Source of the DNA: Roseobacter ponti | GTDB taxonomy: Bacteria; Pseudomonadota; Alphaproteobacteria; Rhodobacterales; Rhodobacteraceae | NCBI RefSeq assembly: GCF_012932215.1 | Contig: NZ_CP048788.1 | Span: forward strand, 2,046,001 to 2,110,000 | Length of the DNA: 64,000 bases | Direction: 5' to 3' | Part shown: one piece after another, positions 27,021-34,157 of the stretch | How positions within the stretch are numbered: the stretch's first letter is position 1 | Layout of the letters: every line of letters begins with the position of its first letter | Position numbers and translations under genes: made by a program | The notes under the pieces: generated by a model | Database searches by the model: none | What the model saw: the letters and a program-made list of their open reading frames with translations, nothing else | What the model was told of the DNA's origin: nothing

Positions 27021-27325
27021 TGCCCCGCGAGTTTACCCCCAAAGTTGTCACCGCCAATGACCTGCTGAGAGGCGATGTGATCTATCAGACAGCCACCGGC
27101 TGGTCGCGCTCACTCGCAGACGCAGAGGTCCTGACCGACGAAGCGGTTGCGGGCCTGCGCGAGATTGATGCAAGTCAGCAGACCGACCACGTGGTCGGTG
27201 TCTATCTGGCGGATGTAAAACTGGTCGATGGCACACCTGAGCCCGATCACTTCCGCGAGGATTTCCGGGCCCGCGGTCCCTCAAACTATGCACACGGCAA
27301 ACAGGAGGCCGGGACCCATGTATAA
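27020..27325 (+). CDS. DUF2849 domain protein
   Basis: The 101-residue protein MPREFTPKVVTANDLLRGDV is a compact alpha/beta protein with no cysteines for metal binding and no membrane segment. It lies between cysG and cysI with a 1-base overlap before and an 8-base overlap after. This position is characteristic of DUF2849 in alphaproteobacterial sulfite-reduction operons. The function is unknown. A role in assembly or electron delivery to the reductase is only inferred from this fixed position. Confidence 0.85.
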   Translation: MPREFTPKVVTANDLLRGDVIYQTATGWSRSLADAEVLTDEAVAGLREIDASQQTDHVVGVYLADVKLVDGTPEPDHFREDFRARGPSNYAHGKQEAGTHV

Positions 27326-28982
27326 TTACACCGATTTCGACGCCGCATTTGTGGCTGAACGCAACCGACAGTTCCGCGGCCAGGTCGAACGCCGCATCGA
27401 CGGCTCGCTGACCGAGGACGAGTTCAAGCCGCTGCGCCTGATGAACGGTCTCTATCTGCAGCTGCATGCCTATATGCTGCGGGTGGCCATTCCCTATGGC
27501 ACGCTTTCAAGCCGCCAGATGCACAAGCTGGCTGATATCGCCGACAGGTGGGACAAGGGCTACGGCCACTTCACCACGCGTCAGAACATCCAGTTCAACT
27601 GGCCCGAGCTGCGCGACGTGCCCGATATGCTTGATGCGCTGGCGGAGGTTGACATGCACGCCATCCAGACATCCGGCAACACGATCCGTAATGTGACGGC
27701 CGATCATTTCGCCGGTGCCGCCGCAGATGAAATCGCCGATCCGCGCCCGGTGGCCGAGCTCATTCGCCAGTGGTCCACCGATCATCCCGAATTTCAGTTT
27801 CTGCCGCGTAAATTCAAGGTCGCCGTGACCGGCAGCCCCAATGACCGCGCGGTCACCAAAGCGCATGACATCGGTTTGCGCATGCTGGAACGCGACGGCG
27901 AGCAGGGGTTTGAGGTCATCGTGGGTGGCGGTCTTGGCCGCACGCCGATGATCGGCAAGGTGCTGCGTGATTTCCTGCCGCGTGCGGATCTGCTGCCCTA
28001 TCTGGAGGCCATCGTCAGCGTCTATAACCTGCTGGGCCGACGGGATAATAAATACAAAGCGCGGATCAAGATCACGGTGCACGAGAACGGTCTGGAAGAC
28101 TTCGGCGCCCGCGTCGAGGAACGCTTTGCGCAGATCCGGGAGCAGTTCACAGGCGTGGACCAGCAGATGCTGGCCGGCATCGAAGCGGATTTCGCGCAGC
28201 CGGACTTCCGCGAGGCACCGGAAACCGGTTATCTGGATGCGCGTCAGCACTATCCGGCGTTCCGCAGCTGGGCCGATACCAACCTTGCGCCGCATCGCGT
28301 CCCCGGCTATGCGATCGTTACCATCAGCCTCAAGGCACACGGTGCCACGCCGGGGGATGCGACCTCCGCGCAGATGCGCCTGATGGCCGATCTCGCCAGG
28401 CGCTACGGCCATGATGAGCTGCGCATCAGCCATGAGCAGAACGTCATCCTGCCTCATGTGCACAAAGACGATCTTGCCTCCATCTACTCCGCTCTGCGTG
28501 CCGCAGGTCTCGGCACGGCCAACATCGGTCTGATTTCGGATATCATCGCCTGCCCGGGCATGGATTATTGCGCGCTGGCCACGGCCCGCTCAATCCCCGT
28601 CGCACAGGAGATCGCGACCCGCTTTGACGAGCTGAAGCTTGAGCATGACGTGGGACCGCTGAAGATCAAGATCTCCGGCTGCATTAATGCCTGCGGGCAT
28701 CACCACGTGGGCCATATCGGCATTCTCGGCCTCGACCGGGCGGGGGTGGAAAACTACCAGATCACGCTGGGCGGCGATCATACGCAGACCGCCCATATCG
28801 GCGAGCGCGCGGGTCCGGGCTTTTCGGCAGAGGAGATTGTTCCGGCCATCGAACGTCTGGTGCTTGCCTATCTTGATCTGCGCACAGAGCCTTCCGAGAC
28901 CTTTCTGGAGACCTACCGCCGGCTGGGGCTCACGCCCTTCAAAGCGGCACTTTATCCGGAGGCGCAGGCTGATGCCGCTTGA
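27318..28982 (+). CDS. cysI: nitrite/sulfite reductase hemoprotein
   Basis: The 554-residue siroheme/[4Fe-4S] reductase starts MYNYTDFDAAFVAERNRQFR. Two ferredoxin-like half domains (FTTRQNIQFNWPEL and AHGATPGDATSAQMRLMADL) flank the SiR domains. The cluster-siroheme cysteines are in CPGMDYCALATARS and SGCINACGHHHVGHIG. It reduces sulfite to sulfide in assimilation. A role as a nitrite reductase is possible for this superfamily, but the APS/PAPS reductase next door favours sulfite. An ORF starting at 27228 is rejected because it runs through the DUF2849 frame. It overlaps the cysH start by 11 bases. Confidence 0.93.
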   Translation: MYNYTDFDAAFVAERNRQFRGQVERRIDGSLTEDEFKPLRLMNGLYLQLHAYMLRVAIPYGTLSSRQMHKLADIADRWDKGYGHFTTRQNIQFNWPELRDVPDMLDALAEVDMHAIQTSGNTIRNVTADHFAGAAADEIADPRPVAELIRQWSTDHPEFQFLPRKFKVAVTGSPNDRAVTKAHDIGLRMLERDGEQGFEVIVGGGLGRTPMIGKVLRDFLPRADLLPYLEAIVSVYNLLGRRDNKYKARIKITVHENGLEDFGARVEERFAQIREQFTGVDQQMLAGIEADFAQPDFREAPETGYLDARQHYPAFRSWADTNLAPHRVPGYAIVTISLKAHGATPGDATSAQMRLMADLARRYGHDELRISHEQNVILPHVHKDDLASIYSALRAAGLGTANIGLISDIIACPGMDYCALATARSIPVAQEIATRFDELKLEHDVGPLKIKISGCINACGHHHVGHIGILGLDRAGVENYQITLGGDHTQTAHIGERAGPGFSAEEIVPAIERLVLAYLDLRTEPSETFLETYRRLGLTPFKAALYPEAQADAA

Positions 28983-29742
28983 CCAGCCGCACGGCCTGCC
29001 GGCGGAAAACGCCGCCTCAGAGGCATCCACCGGCCTGCATGCGCTCACGGATGAGCTGAACGCAAAACTCAGCCACCGCGCCGCAAGCGACGTCATTGAA
29101 ACAGCGCTTCAGGAGATCAGCCCGCTGCGTCTGGTCTCCAGCTTCGGTGCCGAATCGGTGGCACTGCTGCATCTGGCGGCGATGGTGGATCGCGATATCC
29201 CGGTGATCTTTATCGACACCGAACTGCTTTTCACTGAGACGCTGGTTTACCAGCAGGAACTGGCGGAACGTCTGGGTCTGCGCAATCTGCGAATTATCCG
29301 CAGTGCCGGTATTTCCGCACGTGATCCGCAGAACCTGCTGCACAAGACCGACCCTGACGCCTGCTGTGCGCTGCGCAAAACCGTGCCCCTGCGCGAAGCA
29401 CTCAATGGCAGCAACGGGTGGATCACCGGACGTAAACGGTTTCAGTCGAAGAAACGCGCGGCCCTGCCCTTTTTCGAGGTGGAACCGGAAACGTTCCGGA
29501 TCAAGGTCAACCCGCTCGCACACTGGACGCGCGACAACGTCGAGGAATACATCACCGAAAACCGCCTGCCCCGGCATCCGCTGGTGGCGCGTGGCTATCC
29601 GTCCATCGGCTGCGCGCCCTGCACCTCTGCGGTACGTGCGGGTGAAGATCTGCGCGCGGGCCGCTGGCGCAACACATCCAAAGATGAATGCGGGATCCAT
29701 TTTGCCGGGGGCAGAATGATCCGCGAAGGAGCAGAAACATGA
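28972..29742 (+). CDS. cysH: adenylyl-sulfate (APS) reductase, PAPS reductase family
   Basis: The protein has 256 residues from MPLDQPHGLPAENAASEAST. The PP-loop is in LRLVSSFGAESVALLHLAAM, followed by IFIDTELLF. It carries the [4Fe-4S] cysteine pairs ACCALRK and GCAPCTSAV and the catalytic cysteine in KDECGIHF. The two Cys pairs are the mark of the iron-sulfur APS-type enzyme rather than the cluster-free PAPS type. It reduces APS to sulfite using a thiol reductant. The ORF that begins at 28687 includes cysI sequence in another frame and is not used. It overlaps the next gene by 4 bases. Confidence 0.92.
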   Translation: MPLDQPHGLPAENAASEASTGLHALTDELNAKLSHRAASDVIETALQEISPLRLVSSFGAESVALLHLAAMVDRDIPVIFIDTELLFTETLVYQQELAERLGLRNLRIIRSAGISARDPQNLLHKTDPDACCALRKTVPLREALNGSNGWITGRKRFQSKKRAALPFFEVEPETFRIKVNPLAHWTRDNVEEYITENRLPRHPLVARGYPSIGCAPCTSAVRAGEDLRAGRWRNTSKDECGIHFAGGRMIREGAET

Positions 29743-30140
29743 CCGTTATCGTCACCGACACCGGCTTTGCCGAAGACACCTGGACCGCAGGTTTTACCGC
29801 ACCGGGAGGGGCCAATGATACGGATGCACTCGACATTCCGTCGGACGCCGACCCCGCGGAAATCCCGTTATGTGCCGGCCTGCGCATGATCCGGGTCGGG
29901 TTTCCGTCCTCTGCCGATGGTCGTGGTTTCACCATTGCCCGCGTCCTGCGCCTGCGAGGCTATCAGGGGCGTCTGCGGGCCCAGGGGCACGTTCTGGCAG
30001 ACCAGTACGCCATGGCGCGCCGCGCAGGCTTTGACGAGGTGGAAATCTCCGACGCCCTCGCCGCCCGGCAGCCGGAAGCCCAATGGCGCGCGCGGGCCAA
30101 CTGGCAGGCGCATGACTACCAGGCCCGCCTGCGCGGCTGA
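29739..30140 (+). CDS. DUF934 domain protein
   Basis: The 133-residue protein MTVIVTDTGFAEDTWTAGFT has the LRMIRVGFPSSADGRGFTIA and VLADQYAMARRAGFDEVEIS stretches typical of DUF934, ending with an AHDYQARLRG-like tail (QAHDYQARLRG). It has no cysteine cluster or membrane helix. Its ATG overlaps the cysH stop. DUF934 is regularly found with cysH/cysI in proteobacteria, so a role in the sulfite-reducing complex is likely but unproven. Confidence 0.85.
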   Translation: MTVIVTDTGFAEDTWTAGFTAPGGANDTDALDIPSDADPAEIPLCAGLRMIRVGFPSSADGRGFTIARVLRLRGYQGRLRAQGHVLADQYAMARRAGFDEVEISDALAARQPEAQWRARANWQAHDYQARLRG

Positions 30141-30211
30141 ACGCCGCCTTTCCCTGAGCAAAACAACTTTCTAATAAGGACACGCGGGTGTAAGCCTGCG
30201 CTGACATATTC

Positions 30212-31060
30212 ATGACCGAGCAAACACCTGTGACCGACGCCACCGCCGTAAAAGTACCGACCCTGCCCGACGCCCAGACCGTCACATCCGTTCAGCACTG
30301 GACAGACCGGCTGTTTTCCTTCCGTGTGACCCGACCTGCCTCGCTGCGGTTTCGCTCGGGCGAATTCGTGATGATCGGCCTGATGGGTGATCCCGATCCC
30401 GAGACAGGACGTCAGAAGCCGCTCCTGCGCGCCTATTCCATCGCCTCGCCCTCCTGGGACGACGAACTGGAGTTTTATTCCATCAAGGTACAGGACGGGC
30501 CGCTGACCTCTAAACTTCAGCACATTAAACCCGGCGACGAGATCATTCTGCGTCCGAAACCGGTCGGAACACTCGTGCATGACGCACTGCTGCCCGGTAA
30601 GCGCCTGTGGTTTTTTGCGACCGGCACAGGGTTTGCCCCCTTTGCCTCACTACTGCGCGACCCTCAGACCTATGAGGATTACGACCAGGTTATCGTGACC
30701 CATACCTGCCGCGATGTGGCCGAGCTGAATTATGGCAGCACGCTGATCGAAAATCTGCATGAAGATGAGATGATGCAGGAGCTGCTGGGCGCTGAAAACC
30801 TCGCCAAACTCACATATTATCCGACGACGACGCGCGAAGAGAGCCCGAAAATGGGGCGCATTACCACGCTTTTGAAAGACGGTACCGTGTTCCGTGATCT
30901 GGGGCTGGAGGGCATCTCACCTGAAACCGACCGCGCGATGGTCTGCGGTTCGCTGGGCCTTAATACAGATCTCAAAGAGATCCTCGAAGGCTACGGCCTG
31001 AAGGAAGGCGCCAATTCCGATCCTCAGCATTATGTGGTCGAAAAGGCCTTTGTCGGCTGA
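30212..31060 (+). CDS. fpr: ferredoxin--NADP reductase
   Basis: The 282-residue FAD protein has RAYSIASPSWDDELEFYSIK (FAD binding), KPVGTLVHDALLPGK, and the NADP-binding FFATGTGFAPFASLLRDP and MVCGSLGLNTDLKEILEGYG, with the C-terminal VEKAFVG. It transfers electrons from NADPH to ferredoxin or flavodoxin. It follows the sulfite-reduction genes by 71 bases on the same strand, so it probably supplies electrons to the CysI-type reductase, and possibly to the P450. The first 20 residues (TEQTPVTDATAVKVPTL) look like a disordered extension. Confidence 0.93.
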   Translation: MTEQTPVTDATAVKVPTLPDAQTVTSVQHWTDRLFSFRVTRPASLRFRSGEFVMIGLMGDPDPETGRQKPLLRAYSIASPSWDDELEFYSIKVQDGPLTSKLQHIKPGDEIILRPKPVGTLVHDALLPGKRLWFFATGTGFAPFASLLRDPQTYEDYDQVIVTHTCRDVAELNYGSTLIENLHEDEMMQELLGAENLAKLTYYPTTTREESPKMGRITTLLKDGTVFRDLGLEGISPETDRAMVCGSLGLNTDLKEILEGYGLKEGANSDPQHYVVEKAFVG

Positions 31061-31063
31061 TCT

Positions 31064-31097
31064 GAAAAAAAGGGCGCGGCGTTGCAGCGCCGCACCC
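31064..31097 (-). terminator. rho-independent terminator of the alanine-rich gene
   Basis: On the minus strand GGGTGCGGCG pairs with CGCCGCGCCC (one G-T pair), followed by TTTTTTT at 31065-31071. It lies right after the stop at 31121 and also faces the fpr stop. Confidence 0.9.
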
Positions 31098-31120
31098 TCG
31101 AATTACGCTGCAGCGTTGCT

Positions 31121-31825
31121 TTACTGGTCCAGAGCGGTGCGGATCTGCTCCAGCGCTGCCTCAAGCAACTCCGGATTGTCTTCCGCCTGCTGAACGGCTG
31201 TGGTCAGCAGCGTCTTCTGCGTTGCACTCATCTGCGAGCCGTCAATCATCTCTTTGACTGCCTCGAAATCGTATCCTTCCACAGTCAGCGGGCCAGCCTC
31301 TGACGCATCCGTCGTGACATCAGCCGTAACATCCGAGACCGCACCGGCTGTTTCCGCGGTCAGTTCATCCGCAGCTTCGGTCGTGTCAGTCACGGCCTCT
31401 TCAGTGGCTTCGGCTGCCTGCGTCGCCGCCTCACCGGTTGTGTCCGTCACTGCATCCACTGCATCGCTTACGGCTTCCGCCGCTTCATCACCGGCCACTT
31501 CCAGTGTGCTGCCGGCGGCTTCAAGCGCTTCACCGGCGGCTCCGACGGCGGCAGTGCCGGCATCCTGAATTGCTTCTGCTGCGGTTTCGGCAGCCTCGGC
31601 CACGGTCTCAACCGCCTCGCCTGCGGCGTCTGACACGGCCTCGGCAGCGTCTTCGACGACCGGCTGCGCATCTTCTGCAGCTTCCGTTACAGTTTCCACG
31701 GCCTCGGGCGCATTGATGGCATCGGCGGCATCGGATGCGGCCTCTTCAACTGACTTTCCCGACCACAGAAGATACCCTCCGACAAGCAGGAAGGCGGCTA
31801 CCACTATCCAGATAAGATTTTTCAT
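31121..31825 (-). CDS. membrane-anchored alanine/threonine/acid-rich repeat protein
   Basis: The 234-residue protein has an N-terminal anchor (MKNLIWIVVAAFLLVGGYLL). About 150 residues of repetitive A/E/T/D/V sequence follow (repeating units such as EAVETVTEAAEDA, EAVSDAVDAVTDTT), likely helical. A more normal C-terminal domain then covers about 165-234 (GYDFEAVKEMIDGSQMSATQ, LTTAVQQAEDNPELLEAALE). No family is recognised in the repeat. The charge and lack of aromatic residues resemble LEA-like or envelope stalk proteins. Calling it a periplasmic spacer or stress protein is a guess. Confidence 0.65.
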   Translation of the reverse strand: MKNLIWIVVAAFLLVGGYLLWSGKSVEEAASDAADAINAPEAVETVTEAAEDAQPVVEDAAEAVSDAAGEAVETVAEAAETAAEAIQDAGTAAVGAAGEALEAAGSTLEVAGDEAAEAVSDAVDAVTDTTGEAATQAAEATEEAVTDTTEAADELTAETAGAVSDVTADVTTDASEAGPLTVEGYDFEAVKEMIDGSQMSATQKTLLTTAVQQAEDNPELLEAALEQIRTALDQ

Positions 31826-32025
31826 TCCAGAGTTCTCCTTTTACCGGCCACAACAGACGCGTTGTGTAAATGTTCCGTCACAACCGGGGTGACGCACCCG
31901 GGGACGCTTCACAAGGGGAAAAACCTGCTCTGTGACGCCCTTCGCACCGATTTGCAGCTTGAAGTGCGGTGATGCGCCGTTTATTTTGGCCTCGCAGAAA
32001 CGAGAACTATCAAAGGAAATACATC

Positions 32026-32571
32026 ATCGCTCGCAGACCCCATAACGCGCCGCCACAACGGGAAACCGGCCCGCGCGTAAACGAGAAAATCCGCAGCTCC
32101 GAAATCCGCCTGATCGGCGCAGATGGCGAAAATGCCGGCGTCGTGACGCCCGAACGCGCCATGGAAATGGCGGAAGAAGCCGGACTGGACCTCGTTGAGA
32201 TTTCTCCGAATGCCAATCCGCCTGTCTGTAAGATCATGGACTTCGGTAAGTTCAAATACGAACAGCAGAAACGCGAGAGCGAAGCCCGTAAAAAGCAGAA
32301 AATTATTGAGATCAAAGAGGTCAAGTTCCGTCCGAATACTGACACGAACGACTATGATGTCAAAATGCGCAATGTCTTTAAATTTCTTGAAAACGGCGAC
32401 AAGGTAAAGATCACCCTGCGCTTTCGGGGCCGGGAAATGGCACACCAGAACCTGGGCCGTGAGTTGCTCGAACGGGTTGCCGAAGACACCAAAGATGCCG
32501 GCCGCGTGGAGAACTTCCCCAAAATGGAAGGCCGCCAGATGGTCATGCTGATCGGACCCCTGCCAAAATAA
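32026..32571 (+). CDS. infC: translation initiation factor IF-3
   Basis: The protein has about 181 residues. The sequence [20 protein letters not shown] is the usual start of alphaproteobacterial IF-3, followed by [20 protein letters not shown] and [20 protein letters not shown]. It prevents premature subunit joining and checks the start codon. There is no ATG or GTG near this point. AAAGGA at 32012-32017 is followed by ATC ATC at 32023 and 32026, so the start is probably an AUC codon, in line with the known AUU start of infC in Escherichia coli. The ORF can be extended to an ATG at 31969, but that would add about 19 residues without family support. Confidence 0.93.
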   Translation: MARRPHNAPPQRETGPRVNEKIRSSEIRLIGADGENAGVVTPERAMEMAEEAGLDLVEISPNANPPVCKIMDFGKFKYEQQKRESEARKKQKIIEIKEVKFRPNTDTNDYDVKMRNVFKFLENGDKVKITLRFRGREMAHQNLGRELLERVAEDTKDAGRVENFPKMEGRQMVMLIGPLPK

Positions 32572-32599
32572 TCACAGCACGCGCACCGGAACTGTGCTA

Positions 32600-32631
32600 A
32601 ACGCCCTGCCAGACGGTCAGGGCGTTTTACT
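32600..32631 (+). terminator. rho-independent terminator of infC
   Basis: AACGCCCTG (32600-32608) pairs with CAGGGCGTT (32618-32626), followed by TT and ACTTT. It lies about 30 bases after the infC stop. Confidence 0.85.
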
Positions 32632-32755
32632 TTGCCGTCACCGGTCGACGCTGTTACAGGGTGGAGGATGGATCCGGAGCAGACCTGGCGCCCCGGCCGG
32701 CACTGAGATAACCGTGCGATGCATCTGACCCGGACGGGCGAAACGGAGACCCGCC

Positions 32756-33184
32756 ATGATCTTTAAGGCACAGTGTTCCTGTGGTGCTGTCCGGCTTGAG
32801 GCCAGCGGCGAACCGGTCGTGCAATGCTATTGCCACTGCAATTCCTGCCGCAGTTATACCGGTGCTCCCGTGAGCGCCCCTGTGCTCTGGCCGCGTGCCA
32901 GTGTTCGTTTCACCGCGGGTGAAGATCACGTGGATCGCTATGCGCGAAGCGGTGCGGAAACCGGTGGCATTCTGACCTGTCAAACCTGTCACGGACTGGT
33001 GGGCATTCACCTGGCAGGACCGGATCTTTTCGACATCTATGCCGGACTGCTGAGCGATTTTGAGTTCCGCCCTACGGTCCACCTCAACTACGAAAACGCG
33101 GTGCTGAAGGTCCGCGACGGATTACCAAAGCTGAAAGACATGCCGGAGGACTGGGGCGGCAGCGGCGAGATCCTGCCAGAGTAA
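32756..33184 (+). CDS. GFA/CENP-V family zinc protein
   Basis: The 142-residue protein has zinc cysteine motifs AQCSCGAVRLE, VQCYCHCNSCRSYTG and ILTCQTCHGL. This family was named from glutathione-dependent formaldehyde-activating enzyme (Gfa), but most members are of unknown function. No formaldehyde dehydrogenase gene lies nearby. The ATG has no strong GGAGG-type site, though GGAGACCCGCC precedes it. Confidence 0.88.
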   Translation: MIFKAQCSCGAVRLEASGEPVVQCYCHCNSCRSYTGAPVSAPVLWPRASVRFTAGEDHVDRYARSGAETGGILTCQTCHGLVGIHLAGPDLFDIYAGLLSDFEFRPTVHLNYENAVLKVRDGLPKLKDMPEDWGGSGEILPE

Positions 33185-33221
33185 GCGGGCATCACGTGCC
33201 GGCAAATCCCTTGAGCAACAG

Positions 33222-33250
33222 AAAAGCCCGACCGGTTTCCCGCCCGGGCT
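33222..33250 (-). terminator. terminator of the cox-like operon
   Basis: On the minus strand AGCCCG (33245-33250) pairs with CGGGCT (33225-33230), followed by TTTT. It lies about 20 bases after the medium-subunit stop. Confidence 0.8.
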
Positions 33251-33271
33251 CAGCAATATTCTGGTCATGGA

Positions 33272-34063
33272 TCAGGCGGCGCTTGTCACCGCACGGCCCG
33301 TCATCACACCAACGAGATGCGCGCGGTAAGCCCCTGTACCGTGGAGGTCGCTGATCATGTCGTCCCCCGACAGCGACAGCCCTTTGACAGCATCCGCCGA
33401 GAAATCCGATGAGAGTGCCGCTTCGGCTTCCGACCAGCGGAAAACACCGTCATTGGACGCACCAGTGACGGCAACGCGCACGCCGGCCGCGTATTTCGCA
33501 ACAAATACCCCAACGAGCGCAAAGCGGGACGCAGGCTGCACAAACTTCTGATAATCCGATACTTCCGGCACCGGAAAACGCACTTCCGTGATGATCTCAC
33601 TCTCTTCCAGAGCGGTTGTGAACATACCCTGAAAATAGTCGTCCGCAGCGATGGAACGCTTGTTCGTGATGATCGTCGCTCCTGAACCGAGTGCCGCCGC
33701 CGGATAACAGGCAGACGGGTCATTGTTCGCCAGTGAACCACCTATGGTGCCGCGGTTGCGCACCGCCGGATCACCAATATGGCTGGCAAGGCCCGCGAGC
33801 CCCGGATAAAGCGCCGCGGCGTCACGTGCCACAGCGCCATGGGTGGTCGCACCTCCGATGGCCACCTGACCATCATCGGTTGTGCATACGCCCGCCATCT
33901 CGGAGATCCCGGTCAGAGATACCAGAACCGACGGGCTCGCAAGGCGCTGCTTCAGGGTCGGGATCAGGGTCTGACCGCCTCCCAGAGCCTGCGCGTCTTC
34001 GCGTCCCATTGCCGCTGCTGCGTCTGCAACCGTTCCGGGCCGTTCCACATCAAAATTATACAT
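33272..34063 (-). CDS. coxM: FAD-binding medium subunit, xanthine/CO dehydrogenase family
   Basis: The 263-residue protein starts MYNFDVERPGTVADAAAAMG. The FAD-binding signatures are ALGGGQTLIPTLKQRL and NRGTIGGSLANNDP, with the CODH flavoprotein C-terminal domain at about 165-260. It passes electrons between the 2Fe-2S subunit and FAD. Third in the S-L-M order on the minus strand, it is the last gene before the operon terminator. Confidence 0.88.
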   Translation of the reverse strand: MYNFDVERPGTVADAAAAMGREDAQALGGGQTLIPTLKQRLASPSVLVSLTGISEMAGVCTTDDGQVAIGGATTHGAVARDAAALYPGLAGLASHIGDPAVRNRGTIGGSLANNDPSACYPAAALGSGATIITNKRSIAADDYFQGMFTTALEESEIITEVRFPVPEVSDYQKFVQPASRFALVGVFVAKYAAGVRVAVTGASNDGVFRWSEAEAALSSDFSADAVKGLSLSGDDMISDLHGTGAYRAHLVGVMTGRAVTSAA

Positions 34064-34157
34064 TTTTCTTTCCTCTCATCCGACAGAAGGCCTGCGCCTC
34101 TCTGGCTCGAAAATTTCCCGGGGGTCCGGGGGCAGGCCCCCGAACCGCCCTCTCAGA

